From Tangfeifania diversioriginum (GTDB lineage Bacteria > Bacteroidota > Bacteroidia > Bacteroidales > Prolixibacteraceae), in NCBI RefSeq assembly GCF_900141875.1, contig NZ_FQZE01000006.1:62001-126000 (forward strand): 64,000 nucleotides of DNA, written 5' to 3'. A program made the position numbers and the translations under genes. This document shows, in pieces, positions 8,871 to 17,273 of the stretch (positions are counted from its first letter, which is position 1; each line of letters opens with the position of its first letter). A model generated the notes under the pieces. The model did no database searches. It was not told where the DNA came from and saw only the letters and a list, made by a program, of their open reading frames with translations.

Positions 8871-11800
8871 TTAAAATCTTACATTAACTCCAAAGGTAAA
8901 GGTTGTGGGGCGTGGATATTGATAAAAGTCCATATGAGGAGTAACCGAATCCATGTTTCCGCTGTCATTACCTTCAGGATCGTAGCCATCGTATTCAGTT
9001 AAAACAAAGAAGTTTTTGGCTGTTAGATACATTCTTAGCCTGTCTATTCCAATTCTGTCAACAACACTTCTGGAAAAGTTATATCCAAGGGTTGCGCCCT
9101 CTCCTCTAACAAATGATGCATCCTGAATCCAATGGGTATCAGGATATGTCTGATAGTAAACACCTCCCATACCTGGTCTAACCTGACCTATTTCGGTATT
9201 CTGATGATCTGGTCTCCAGGCATCAAGTACTGTGGCTAAACTATTTCCCATTGTTTGCCTGTCTTCTCCGGAGTGATTCATTCTTTTTTGAATTTTTGCT
9301 CCGTAAGAAACTCTAATGTCAAGGCTAAAATCAAAATTTCGGTATTCAAATCTGTTATTAAAATCCATATCCCATTTTGGAAATGCGTTTCCTAACAGAT
9401 AACCATCCGATGCATTGATAGAGCCATCATTATTGGTATCCTCATATTTAACGTCGCCTGGTTGAAATCCGTAACGGGCAGCCAATGAAGCTTCTTGTGT
9501 ACTATAGGTTCCAAGCCTGTTTAAGCCCCAGAATGTAGCTACTGATTCGCCTTCCCGTAATACGGTGTTGGCTCCGCCAACCCAATAGTTACGAAGGATA
9601 TCCTCTCCTGTAGGTCCTAGCGTTAAAATCTTGTTCCGATTAGCACTCCAGGCAATGTCGGTGAACCAGTTAAACTGGTTTGTTTTTATATTATGCGTAT
9701 TAAGCATAACTTCAAAACCCTTGTTTTCAATTTCGCCGTAGTTGTCTCTTACGCTTCCCGTGGTTGTTGAAGTGGGCAAAGGCACAGAAAGCAACATATC
9801 AGAGGTTAACTTATAATAATAATCAACCGAAACAGCAACACGGTTATCAATTAATCCAATATCTAAACCTCCATTATATTGGGTTGTTGTTTCCCACTGG
9901 AGATTAGGACTTGCCATTGAACTTGGAAACAGACCCGGGTGAACAGCTCCGCCCAAAGCCACATTTGTTGACCCAATGAAAGCCTGGGTAACATAGCTAC
10001 CAATCTCCTGGTTACCAGTTTGACCTATACTTAAACGAAGCTTAAGGTTTGAAAGTGAAGGAATATCTTGAGCAAAGCTTTCTTCTGATACCCTCCATGC
10101 AACAGAACCAGATGGGAAAAATCCATATTTTGAATTTGCTCCAAATTTTGAAGAACCATCTACACGGCCTGTAAATGTTAATAAATATTTGCTCATGTAA
10201 TTATAGTTAAGGCGAGCAAAATAAGAATTTAAGGAATTTTGACCGTCACTACTGGATGGGGCTGGCCGGTTAGCCGTACCAACACCTATATTGTGCCATT
10301 TGTAGAAGTCATCAAAAAATTGATTGTTCCAGGTATTCAGATTCTCCCACTGGTAACGCGACCAGGAAAGTCCCAACAGTCCATCAATATTATGGTCTCC
10401 AGCTGTTTTATTATAATTAAAATAATTTTCATTTTGCCAGTAAATTGATTTTGATGCATCAATATCTGCTCTGCCATGATCCCCTCTTGTAACATCAATA
10501 CCCCCATAATAATTGAATTTATATGAGTTGTCATCGGCTGCAAAATTAGTTCGGAAAGTAAGATCCGGAGTAATTTTAAAAATTAATTCAAGGTTTCCGG
10601 TAAATTGAGAACGATTCGTAAACCTTTCAACGGTTTTACTTACCTGCCAGGGTGACTGGTGATCAATTTCTCCAACAGGGAAGTGCAAGTTTCTACCAAA
10701 CCTATCGGCATATTGTCCGTAAATTTCTTCATTGTTTGGAAATTCAAGAGGAATAATTGGGAAAGCTTCAATAACACCACGGCCTATACCGCCCGAAAAA
10801 TAGGAAACATCGTTTGATTGTTGTTTACTTCTATTGACTGAAATTTGAGTTTTAATATCCAGCCATTTTGCTACTTCAATGTCACCTGTCATTCTTGCAG
10901 CAAAACGTTCAAGGTCAGAGTTTAAAAGCAAACCATTTTCAAGAGAGTAATTCAGGAATGCACCTAATTGCACTTTTTCACTACCTCCACGAATGTTTAC
11001 TTGATGGTTTGTGGACGTTGATGGTGTAAAAATAGCTCCCTCCCAATCAGTATCAAATCTTGGTTTGTAATAATTACCATCTCTTCCAACTAATGGAACT
11101 GAGTAACCTCCCGGTGAAACTTGTTCGAAAAGGTGAGGATATTCAGAATAGGTGTTTTGCGAATTAACTCTGTCTGCTGGCAAAATATTAGCATCAGTGG
11201 CTAAAGGCCAGTTAGGTGTTCCTCCGCGAGTGTATTTGGTAACATTCATCCATGCTTGTTGATAAACATACATAAATTGTTCAGAGTTAAGACTCTCCAG
11301 GTTATTTTGTAAAACACCATGAGAGACATATCCATCGTATTCAACCTGAACATCTCCTACATAACCTCTTTTAGTTGTAACCAGAATCACCCCGTTTGCT
11401 CCACGGGCTCCATATATGGCTGTAGCTGATGCATCTTTTAATACCTCTATTGATGCTATTTCATTAGGATTTAATAGAGTAAGTGCATTGGCTACTCCAA
11501 CTACACCATCAACAACTACAAGAGGTGAGTTACTTGAGTTGATGGAATTAGTGCCCCTAACACGTATCATCGGATTTCCACCAGGTTGACCGCTTCTTTC
11601 TATTATTTTTACCCCGGCTACTTTTCCAGAAATTGCCTGAGCCATGTTGAAGGCTGGTTTATCCAGCAGTCTTTCTTCATTAACACTCGTTACTGAGCCT
11701 GTTAAGTCACTCTTTTTTACCGAGCCATAGCCAATTGCTACTACTTCTTCGATGCCGATGGTATCTTCTAGCATGGTTGCATTCACAATTGTCTGATTTC

Positions 11801-12404
11801 CAACAGTAATTTCTTGAGTCTGCATTCCTACAAACGAAAATTGCAAGATAGCTTCTTCCGGAACATTAGTTAGGGAATATTCCCCATTGGCATTGGTAAC
11901 TGTGCCCTGTGTAGTGCCTTTTACCACAACGGTAACTCCCGGCAAAGGTTGTCCGGAACCATCGGTTACAGTTCCGGAAACTTCTCCTTGTTGTGCACTG
12001 TTTGTTTCCCGGGCTGATGCCAGTATCTCCTCGCCAAAGGTATCATTGGCAGGGCGTACTACAATGTAGCGATCCACTATTTCATAACCAATGTTTTTAC
12101 CAGTTAGGACTTCATCAAGTATTTCCATTACCGTTGCATCCTGGGCATTTACGGTAACGTTGTTTAACTCCCGAAGATCATTGTTCCGGTAGAAAAAGAA
12201 GAATTCGCTTTTGTTTTGAATCTCGTGGAAGAGTTCGGTAATGTTCCCGTTCTCGAAGTTGATGTCTAGCCGCGTGTTTTGGGAATAGGTGGAAGCGGTA
12301 ACGCTTGCGAGGGAGAACAGGAGAATTGTTAACGTTAGTTTCATAATTAACAAAAATTTTCTCAATGATCGGGATATCCCAATCCGGTTTGATAGTTTTT
12401 TCAT
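8871..12404 (-). CDS. SusC/RagA TonB-dependent transporter with N-terminal STN domain
   Basis: This 1177-residue outer-membrane protein has a signal sequence near residues 16-40, then an STN domain (about residues 45-118, with FENGNITELFHEIQNKSEF). A carboxypeptidase-D-like regulatory domain follows (about 140-215, VSGTVTDGSGQPLPGVTV). Next come a TonB-box region (IEEVVAIGYG), a plug with the SusC signature (VRGTNSINSSNSPLVVVDG; ASIEVLKDASATAIYGARGANGVILVTTK), and a 22-strand-type barrel ending in FTFGVNVRF. The STN domain normally contacts a FecR-type anti-sigma factor in the periplasm. Here the FecR and sigma genes lie just upstream, so substrate uptake probably induces the locus. A palindrome at 12455-12487 lies in the leader or promoter region. 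Confidence 0.96.
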   Translation of the reverse strand: MKKLSNRIGISRSLRKFLLIMKLTLTILLFSLASVTASTYSQNTRLDINFENGNITELFHEIQNKSEFFFFYRNNDLRELNNVTVNAQDATVMEILDEVLTGKNIGYEIVDRYIVVRPANDTFGEEILASARETNSAQQGEVSGTVTDGSGQPLPGVTVVVKGTTQGTVTNANGEYSLTNVPEEAILQFSFVGMQTQEITVGNQTIVNATMLEDTIGIEEVVAIGYGSVKKSDLTGSVTSVNEERLLDKPAFNMAQAISGKVAGVKIIERSGQPGGNPMIRVRGTNSINSSNSPLVVVDGVVGVANALTLLNPNEIASIEVLKDASATAIYGARGANGVILVTTKRGYVGDVQVEYDGYVSHGVLQNNLESLNSEQFMYVYQQAWMNVTKYTRGGTPNWPLATDANILPADRVNSQNTYSEYPHLFEQVSPGGYSVPLVGRDGNYYKPRFDTDWEGAIFTPSTSTNHQVNIRGGSEKVQLGAFLNYSLENGLLLNSDLERFAARMTGDIEVAKWLDIKTQISVNRSKQQSNDVSYFSGGIGRGVIEAFPIIPLEFPNNEEIYGQYADRFGRNLHFPVGEIDHQSPWQVSKTVERFTNRSQFTGNLELIFKITPDLTFRTNFAADDNSYKFNYYGGIDVTRGDHGRADIDASKSIYWQNENYFNYNKTAGDHNIDGLLGLSWSRYQWENLNTWNNQFFDDFYKWHNIGVGTANRPAPSSSDGQNSLNSYFARLNYNYMSKYLLTFTGRVDGSSKFGANSKYGFFPSGSVAWRVSEESFAQDIPSLSNLKLRLSIGQTGNQEIGSYVTQAFIGSTNVALGGAVHPGLFPSSMASPNLQWETTTQYNGGLDIGLIDNRVAVSVDYYYKLTSDMLLSVPLPTSTTTGSVRDNYGEIENKGFEVMLNTHNIKTNQFNWFTDIAWSANRNKILTLGPTGEDILRNYWVGGANTVLREGESVATFWGLNRLGTYSTQEASLAARYGFQPGDVKYEDTNNDGSINASDGYLLGNAFPKWDMDFNNRFEYRNFDFSLDIRVSYGAKIQKRMNHSGEDRQTMGNSLATVLDAWRPDHQNTEIGQVRPGMGGVYYQTYPDTHWIQDASFVRGEGATLGYNFSRSVVDRIGIDRLRMYLTAKNFFVLTEYDGYDPEGNDSGNMDSVTPHMDFYQYPRPTTFTFGVNVRF

Positions 12405-12454
12405 AAATTTACATGTTTTTAATGATTATTACACTTTAAACTTTGTTTTAATCG

Positions 12455-12487
12455 AAACGGTGGATATGTGGGGCATATCTGCCGTTT
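12455..12487. promoter_or_regulatory. 33-bp interrupted palindrome between fecR and susC
   Basis: The arms are AAACGG + 2 nt + GATATG and CATATC + 2 nt + CCGTTT, around a 5-nt centre. The element lies 51-83 bp upstream of the susC start, within the 193-bp intergenic region. On the minus strand no T-run follows, so it is not a terminator for fecR. It may be an operator, a sigma-factor recognition region, or a structured leader. No protein that binds it is known to me. Confidence 0.5.
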
Positions 12488-12597
12488 TTCTTTTTGAATT
12501 TTCGAAAAGTGAATCCGTTTAAAAATATAATATACGCTATTTAAATTAAACTTGTTTCACTTCCAGTTTAGGTTTCAGGCTATTTGTCCATAGGCAC

Positions 12598-13599
12598 TTA
12601 CTTTTTTGAGATTATTATTACATCTTTATTTTCTATGTTGTTTTGGTAATTTACTTCAACAGGCAATAACAGGCAAAATGCCCTGGTAATTTGATTGAAT
12701 GGTTTGTTCTTTAGTATTGTACCTGAAAAGCGCAATTCGCCAATTTCTTCCTGCTCAAAATGAATTTCAACATTGTACCAGCGTTCCAACCGACGGGCTA
12801 CATCGCTCAGTTTTTCATCGTCGAATTCAATTTTTCCTTCGGTCCAGCTTTCGTAAAACCGGGTATCTACCTTTTTTACAAAATACTCTTTCGGGGATTC
12901 AGGAATATGGATTTGGTCCCTCGGCGTTAAGCGTGTAATTTCTTCACCAGTAGTTTTGTTCACTTTCACTGAACCTTCCACCAGTGTTACTTTGCTGAAA
13001 TTATCTTCCCGGTAGGAAATGGCGGCAAAAGAAGTCCCAAGTACTTCAATCTCACTTCCTTTTAATTCTACTTTAAAGGGAATTTCGTCTTTTTTTACTT
13101 TGAAGAAAGCTTCGCCATCCAATTTTACCTCGCGCGCTTCATTGCCGAAATTATCAGCGTACCGGAGCGTAGTACCCGAGTTGAGCCAAACATGCGTGCC
13201 GTCACTTAATGTCATCTCAGCCATTTGTCCCAACGGCACTTTTACTTCAGAATAAGTTAACGGTCGTGCTACGGGTGTATTCCGGTAGTGGTTGATTAAG
13301 ATTCCCGATATAAGCGCCAGAACTATGATTGCGGCGTATTTGGACACAGAAAGGAAAAATCTGATTTTCTTTTTTCTGAAATAATCGGAAATATTAAGCC
13401 ACGATCGGGGTTCGGAAGTTTTATACAGCGGTGCAGTGCTTTGCAAATCGCTTTGTATTTTCCGGGAATCGTCTATTATTTTTTGATTTTCGGATTGTTG
13501 CAGGAGTTGTTCCAGCTCGCCGGTTTCGTTTTTGTCCCCTTCGTGATGTACTCTTGAAGCGGTTAGTTCCCAGATTTTATCTTGTTTTGTCTCTTTCAT
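12598..13599 (-). CDS. FecR-family anti-sigma factor
   Basis: This 333-residue inner-membrane protein has a cytoplasmic N-terminal part (about 1-80), one transmembrane helix (about 83-103, AAIIVLALISGILI) and a periplasmic FecR domain. The FecR domain includes VPLGQMAEMTLSDGTHVWLNSGT and DGEAFFKV segments. A C-terminal DUF4974-type domain (about 250-333, KIEFDDEKLSDVARRLERWY) follows. FecR proteins hold the partner ECF sigma factor and release it when the STN domain of a ligand-loaded SusC signals. Gene order sigma - fecR - susC on the same strand supports this. Unusually, 395 bp of low-complexity DNA separates it from the sigma factor gene, and a hairpin sits about 23 bp before its start codon. 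Confidence 0.95.
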   Translation of the reverse strand: MKETKQDKIWELTASRVHHEGDKNETGELEQLLQQSENQKIIDDSRKIQSDLQSTAPLYKTSEPRSWLNISDYFRKKKIRFFLSVSKYAAIIVLALISGILINHYRNTPVARPLTYSEVKVPLGQMAEMTLSDGTHVWLNSGTTLRYADNFGNEAREVKLDGEAFFKVKKDEIPFKVELKGSEIEVLGTSFAAISYREDNFSKVTLVEGSVKVNKTTGEEITRLTPRDQIHIPESPKEYFVKKVDTRFYESWTEGKIEFDDEKLSDVARRLERWYNVEIHFEQEEIGELRFSGTILKNKPFNQITRAFCLLLPVEVNYQNNIENKDVIIISKK

Positions 13600-13621
13600 T
13601 CAATTGTTGTTACCGTCGGTA

Positions 13622-13650
13622 AAGAACGACCGAAATTTTCAGTCGTTCTT
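13622..13650. other. Hairpin upstream of the fecR start codon
   Basis: A perfect 9-bp inverted repeat (AAGAACGAC / GTCGTTCTT) with an 11-nt spacer lies 23 bp before the fecR start. In the minus-strand transcript only three U follow the stem, so it is a weak terminator at best. It could be an attenuator, an RNA-stability element or a protein site. Confidence 0.45.
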
Positions 13651-13754
13651 CTAACCAAACTAAATCTATTCTATGAACAACCGGTTATCAAGTTACATTT
13701 AGTTGATTTACGGTTGTATTTAATAAGACGTAAATTGAAACAGAACGGGGTGAC

Positions 13755-13932
13755 AGGAATGGAGGATTTTTTTGTGAAAAGTTTGAGAGGGGGTTGTATG
13801 GGGTTGATTTGTAGTGGGTTATTGGGTTGGTGAATTGTAGCTAATTGGAGGTTGATAGTGATTAGTGGGGATTAGTAGGGATTTATGGTGATTAGGTGGA
13901 GGTTGATGGAGATTTATTGTGATTTGTGGGGA
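13755..13932. repeat. Cytosine-depleted degenerate repeat tract between sigma factor and fecR
   Basis: In this 178-nt stretch the plus strand contains only one C (13841). It is made of loosely repeated G/T/A-rich words such as GTGATTAGTGGGGATTAG and GGTGGAGGTTGATGGAG. The transcript running from sigma factor to fecR would therefore be almost free of G here and unable to form stable secondary structure. No credible reading frame crosses it. It occupies most of the 395-bp gap between two genes that are normally adjacent. Confidence 0.75.
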
Positions 13933-13994
13933 TCCATAGAGAATGGTTGAGATTTCTGGTGTTGGGTAAAGATTTACAGATGATTTCTTGAGCG

Positions 13995-14561
13995 TCAATG
14001 TGAATTCTTCTTTTTGATGAGGAGAAAGAAATTAAAATCCTTCGGATCGAGCATTTCACGTAACTGTTTGTAGGCACGGCCCATTTGGGTTTTTACCGTG
14101 TTGCGCGAAATATGCAGTTTTTCTGCTATTTCATTATAAGATAACGATTCATAAACAGCCAGTTCGAGCACTTTTTGGCATTGGGAAGGTAACTTTTTAA
14201 CCGCTTTGTATAACCGTGCATACTGCTTTTGATCGTCGAACTCCTTTTCATTTGCCGGGGCAATAAAATCTTTTTCGAGTAGTGGTTCGGTAAGAATTCT
14301 TTTTTTTCTGAAATGATCCACAATGACGTTGTGCAACATTAAAAAAAGATAATGTTCAACCGAGTTTTTTATTTCAATTTTGTTGCGCTGCTCCCACAAT
14401 TTTATGAAACAGTCGGATACCAACTCTTCGGCCAACGCGGTGTTCCCTTCGGTCGATTTAATTGTATAAAGGCACATCTGATAAAAGTACTTAGAGTGTA
14501 ATTTTTTGAGTGCTCCTTTATTGCCGTCCTTAATATTTTTCCATAGATCGAGGTCTTCCAC
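13995..14561 (-). CDS. ECF-type RNA polymerase sigma factor
   Basis: This 188-residue protein is a full-length ECF sigma-70 factor. Region 2 (about residues 25-65) includes AEELVSDCFIKLWEQRN. Region 4 (about 125-175) holds a helix-turn-helix with SYNEIAEKLHISRNTVKTQMGRAYKQL. It has no extra domains. It is the sigma partner of the FecR protein encoded downstream and probably directs transcription of the SusC-SusD-mannosidase genes when the locus is induced. A good Bacteroidota promoter box lies 27-34 bp before the start. The gene is the first of the minus-strand locus; a repeat-filled intergenic region separates it from the divergent NCS1 permease. Confidence 0.95.
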   Translation of the reverse strand: MEDLDLWKNIKDGNKGALKKLHSKYFYQMCLYTIKSTEGNTALAEELVSDCFIKLWEQRNKIEIKNSVEHYLFLMLHNVIVDHFRKKRILTEPLLEKDFIAPANEKEFDDQKQYARLYKAVKKLPSQCQKVLELAVYESLSYNEIAEKLHISRNTVKTQMGRAYKQLREMLDPKDFNFFLLIKKKNSH

Positions 14562-14587
14562 AATTGGCTTATTAGCATAATAAATAG

Positions 14588-14618
14588 CAAATATAGTTTT
14601 TCCATTTGGGAAAAGAAA
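14588..14618 (-). promoter_or_regulatory. Promoter of the ECF sigma factor gene
   Basis: On the minus strand a TATATTTG box (14588-14595) matches the Bacteroidota -7 consensus TAnnTTTG exactly. A TTTC box (14615-14618; consensus TTTG) lies 19 nt upstream. The predicted start of transcription is about 23 nt before the ATG. Confidence 0.65.
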
Positions 14619-14681
14619 TTAATTTCTGTAACTAATCAGTTGGTTTATGTTTTCCTGGTGATGGTTTGAAGAAGCAACAAA

Positions 14682-14920
14682 AACAGCCCCGACCTTCAGG
14701 TTGGGGTATTATTATGAGCCGGAAGAGGATTGAGATTTTTGCGCCGGGTTTTAACCCGGCGATTCCATGATAAATTAAAGTTGGCTTTAGCCATTAATAT
14801 ACAGTCTTTTAAAGGCTAAAGCCGCAACAAATTTTTGTGCTTTCGATACACCGGGCTGAAGCCACGGTGCAAAAATCCCCATTTTTCACACAGCCTGTAA
14901 AAGCTGGGGCTGTTTTTTTA
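14682..14920. repeat. Cluster of palindromic REP-like repeats
   Basis: The cluster is closed by inverted ends AACAGCCCC (14682-14690) and GGGGCTGTT (14906-14914). Inside are several hairpins: CCCCGACCT with AGGTTGGGG, CGCCGGGTT with AACCCGGCG, GGCTTTAGCC (14783) with GGCTAAAGCC (14814), and CACCGGGCT with GCCACGGTG (14849-14869). The 16-mer at its right end (14902-14917) recurs at 21819-21834. No gene is present. The arrangement resembles dispersed bacterial interspersed palindromic elements. Confidence 0.7.
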
Positions 14921-14953
14921 TATTTCCAACAATCAACATAAATTTGAACTGAT

Positions 14954-15111
14954 TAATTCTACTTTGACACTTTTTCCTAAAGTCGAAAAATCTATTCGTT
15001 TTACCCTAAACCCCAAGGGGAATCAAATAGATTTTTCTTATTTCTCCACTTGGGGCCGGGGTAAAAAATAAGAAAAATCGGTTTCTCCTACAATCTGTCA
15101 AAGTAGAATTA
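14954..15111. mobile_element. MITE-like element with 16-bp perfect terminal inverted repeats
   Basis: The ends TAATTCTACTTTGACA (14954-14969) and its exact reverse complement (15096-15111) enclose 158 bp without coding capacity. Imperfect pairing extends several bases further out on both sides. Inside are a second perfect inverted repeat (AAAAATCTATT 14986-14996 with AATAGATTTTT 15026-15036) and CCCCAAG/CTTGGGG arms. Size, terminal repeats and lack of genes fit a miniature inverted-repeat transposable element. It ends about 97 bp before the permease start and may influence its expression. I see no obvious target duplication. Confidence 0.6.
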
Positions 15112-15208
15112 GTTGCAATTTTCTTAATTAATCCAGACACCACAGGATAATCCTTTTTAAATATATTCCCTAAATTAGCCGGTAAAATAGAAAATCTAAA
15201 TCAAAAAA

Positions 15209-16585
15209 ATGAAAGTACGAACCATTTCTAAAAAGCTGGATGCCCTGTATGAATTTGACCGCGAGCCGGTTTCGAAAAATGCATTGCAGGGTATTGGCAA
15301 TTTCCTTGGGAATTTTGCGGGTGAGCACGTGGCAGGTACCGAGTTTGTAATCGGGATGCTTTTTGTGGCACATGGCGTTTCGGTAACCGATATGTTTGTG
15401 GGCGGATTAATAGGGAATGTACTCGCTGTGCTGAGCTGGGCTTTAATTACCACCCCCATTGCAGTTAAAGCGCGGTTGTCGCTCTACTGGCAACTAAAAA
15501 AGATTTGCGGGCCCATTCTTGTGTTTATCTACAATATTGTAAATGCGCTTATGTTTTGTTTTCTGGCAGGCGCCATGGTTGCTGTTTCGGCTACTGCTGT
15601 CGGAATTCCGTTTAATGTGGAAATGCCAGCGTTAAATGATTTGTATCCCTCGAGTTTGGGATGGGTTATAACCGTATTTGCAGTAGGAACAATCATTACT
15701 TCATTTGCCATTCTCGGGTTTGAAAAACTGGCACGTTTTGCCAAAGTAGCCGCTCCCTGGATGTTTTTTATCTTCCTCGCTGCTGCCATCGCTTCATTGT
15801 CGAAGCTGGGAATTCAAACCGATTTGAGCAACTTTTGGGATGTAGCCGGCGAAAAAATCTGGACTGGCAAAGCGCTTCCGGGGCAATCGCAGTTTACCAT
15901 CTGGCATGTTATATTTTTTACCTGGTTTGCCAATGCTGCCATGCACCTTGGAATGAGCGACCTTTCGATTATGCGGTACGCCAAGAAATGGCAATACGGT
16001 TTTGCATCGGCAGTGGGTATGTTCCTGGGACATTATGTGGCCTGGATTTCTTCCGGAATCTTATACGCAGCTGCCACCAGCGACGCACCCGGCGAAGTGG
16101 CTTTCCAGGCCATTGGAATTGCCGGGGCATTGTGTGTGATTATTGCTGGCTGGACGACCGCCAACCCCACGCTTTACCGCGCCGGACTGGCCTTGCAGGT
16201 AGCATCACCCAACTGGAAACGGTGGAAAGTAACACTGTTTGCCGGACTCATAACCACGGTTGCGGCCCTATTTCCTGCGCTGGTGATGAAACTGATGGAT
16301 TTTGTGGCATTGTATGGATTGGTATTGATTCCGATGGGCGGTGTTATTTTTGCCGATTTTTACCTGATGGATAAGTTGGGTTTGAAAAATTATTATGCCG
16401 AACGGCAGGGTATCAATTTCAACTGGGCTGCCGGCATTACGTGGTTTTTATTGCTCATTGTAGCACTCATTATGAACATGTTTGTGGGGGTAGAGCTGTA
16501 TTTTCTGCCGCTCCCGGCATGGATTCTATCCATAGTATTGTTCCCGTTATTCAGTAAATTTTATCAGAAAAAAATGGCCTTATGA
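15209..16585 (+). CDS. NCS1-family nucleobase (purine-cytosine) permease
   Basis: This 458-residue integral membrane protein shows about 12 hydrophobic segments over its whole length. The pattern matches the nucleobase:cation symporter-1 family: an N-terminal GNFLGNFAGEHVAGTEFVIG stretch, a middle AMHLGMSDLSIMRYAKKW segment and a GWTTANPTLYRAGLAL segment near TM8, as in cytosine/purine/hydantoin transporters. It would import a purine, cytosine or related compound with sodium or protons; the substrate cannot be assigned. Its stop overlaps the start of a 60-residue membrane protein in an ATGA arrangement, so the two are translated together. Upstream lie a MITE-like element and a repeat cluster. 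Confidence 0.88.
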   Translation: MKVRTISKKLDALYEFDREPVSKNALQGIGNFLGNFAGEHVAGTEFVIGMLFVAHGVSVTDMFVGGLIGNVLAVLSWALITTPIAVKARLSLYWQLKKICGPILVFIYNIVNALMFCFLAGAMVAVSATAVGIPFNVEMPALNDLYPSSLGWVITVFAVGTIITSFAILGFEKLARFAKVAAPWMFFIFLAAAIASLSKLGIQTDLSNFWDVAGEKIWTGKALPGQSQFTIWHVIFFTWFANAAMHLGMSDLSIMRYAKKWQYGFASAVGMFLGHYVAWISSGILYAAATSDAPGEVAFQAIGIAGALCVIIAGWTTANPTLYRAGLALQVASPNWKRWKVTLFAGLITTVAALFPALVMKLMDFVALYGLVLIPMGGVIFADFYLMDKLGLKNYYAERQGINFNWAAGITWFLLLIVALIMNMFVGVELYFLPLPAWILSIVLFPLFSKFYQKKMAL

Positions 16586-16764
16586 AACGTATATTGCAAA
16601 TGATATCCCTGGCAGGATTACTGCTCACAATTGTACCCCCGATTCTGTTTTTTCATGGAAATGTCAGTCACACCACTCAGAATATGTTGATGTTAATTGG
16701 CGCCTTTACCTGGTTTATCAGCGCTTTTTTCTGGTTGGGTAAAAAAAGCAAGGTTGAAAACTGA
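16582..16764 (+). CDS. Small two-helix membrane protein, partner of the NCS1 permease
   Basis: This 60-residue protein has two predicted transmembrane helices (about residues 5-25 and 33-53) and a short lysine-rich tail. The ATG overlaps the permease stop codon (ATGA), so the two are almost certainly translationally coupled. I do not recognise a named family. Coupling with a transporter suggests an accessory or stabilising subunit, as seen with other small permease-associated proteins. That role is inference from position only. Confidence 0.75.
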   Translation: MKRILQMISLAGLLLTIVPPILFFHGNVSHTTQNMLMLIGAFTWFISAFFWLGKKSKVEN

Positions 16765-16786
16765 TGAATTTTGCGTTTGCAGTAAA

Positions 16787-16875
16787 TTCAACCCTTTCAG
16801 GGTTGTCGGGAACAAGTTCCCGACTTACCGTAAATTTCATTTACGGCTACTTTTGTTCTATCCTTTCAGGATTGT
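16787..16875. repeat. REP-like palindrome array upstream of the RAYT gene (A)
   Basis: Four short hairpins occur in a row: CAACCCTttcAGGGTTG (from 16789), TCGGGAACaaGTTCCCGA (16806-16823), CCGTAAATttcATTTACGG (16828-16846) and ATCCTttcAGGAT. The same order, apart from the second hairpin, recurs right after the transposase gene at 17722. Confidence 0.75.
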
Positions 16876-17058
16876 TGGAATGCAGAATATAAATGATTAA
16901 ATTGGAATGAATTGATTTAAAATAAGTTTGTGAAATTTTTAACGAAAACGAATTGCATTAATACCAGATTTTCTATAGCTGTCGGTACCAATTGCTGCCA
17001 GTAAAATTTATGGGTAAAACATCATAACTTACTACTGAAAGTGGGTAGCACTAAAAAT

Positions 17059-17262
17059 CGCAGATGCAACCTGCGGAAAAAAGTGGGAATGGACCAGAAC
17101 CCGCCAGCGGCGGGTTCAACAATAATAGCCGTAGGTACAACCTACGGGTGAAAAGCAATAATAAATCAGAACCCTGAAGGGGTTCAATAACAATAACAGT
17201 AGGTGCAACCTGTGGAAATAAAGTAACAACAAACCTGAACCCGCCAGCAAGCGGGTTCAACA
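17059..17262. repeat. REP-like palindrome array upstream of the RAYT gene (B)
   Basis: Hairpins of the opposite orientation type are present: CGCAGATgcaACCTGCG, GAACCCGCCagcGGCGGGTTC, CCGTAGGTacaACCTACGG, GAACCCTgaAGGGGTTC, CAGTAGGTgcaACCTGTG and a second GAACCCGCC-type hairpin ending 12 bp before the transposase ATG. The first two GAACCC-type units recur at 17897-17991. Confidence 0.75.
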
Positions 17263-17273
17263 ACTTGAACGAT

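Noticed and set aside
12455-12487. Terminator of fecR
   Set aside because: On the minus strand no T-run follows the stem; the T-run is only on the plus strand, where no gene precedes it.
13892-14077. 61-codon minus-strand frame overlapping the sigma factor end
   Set aside because: It lies partly in the cytosine-depleted repeat tract and partly in another frame of the sigma factor gene.
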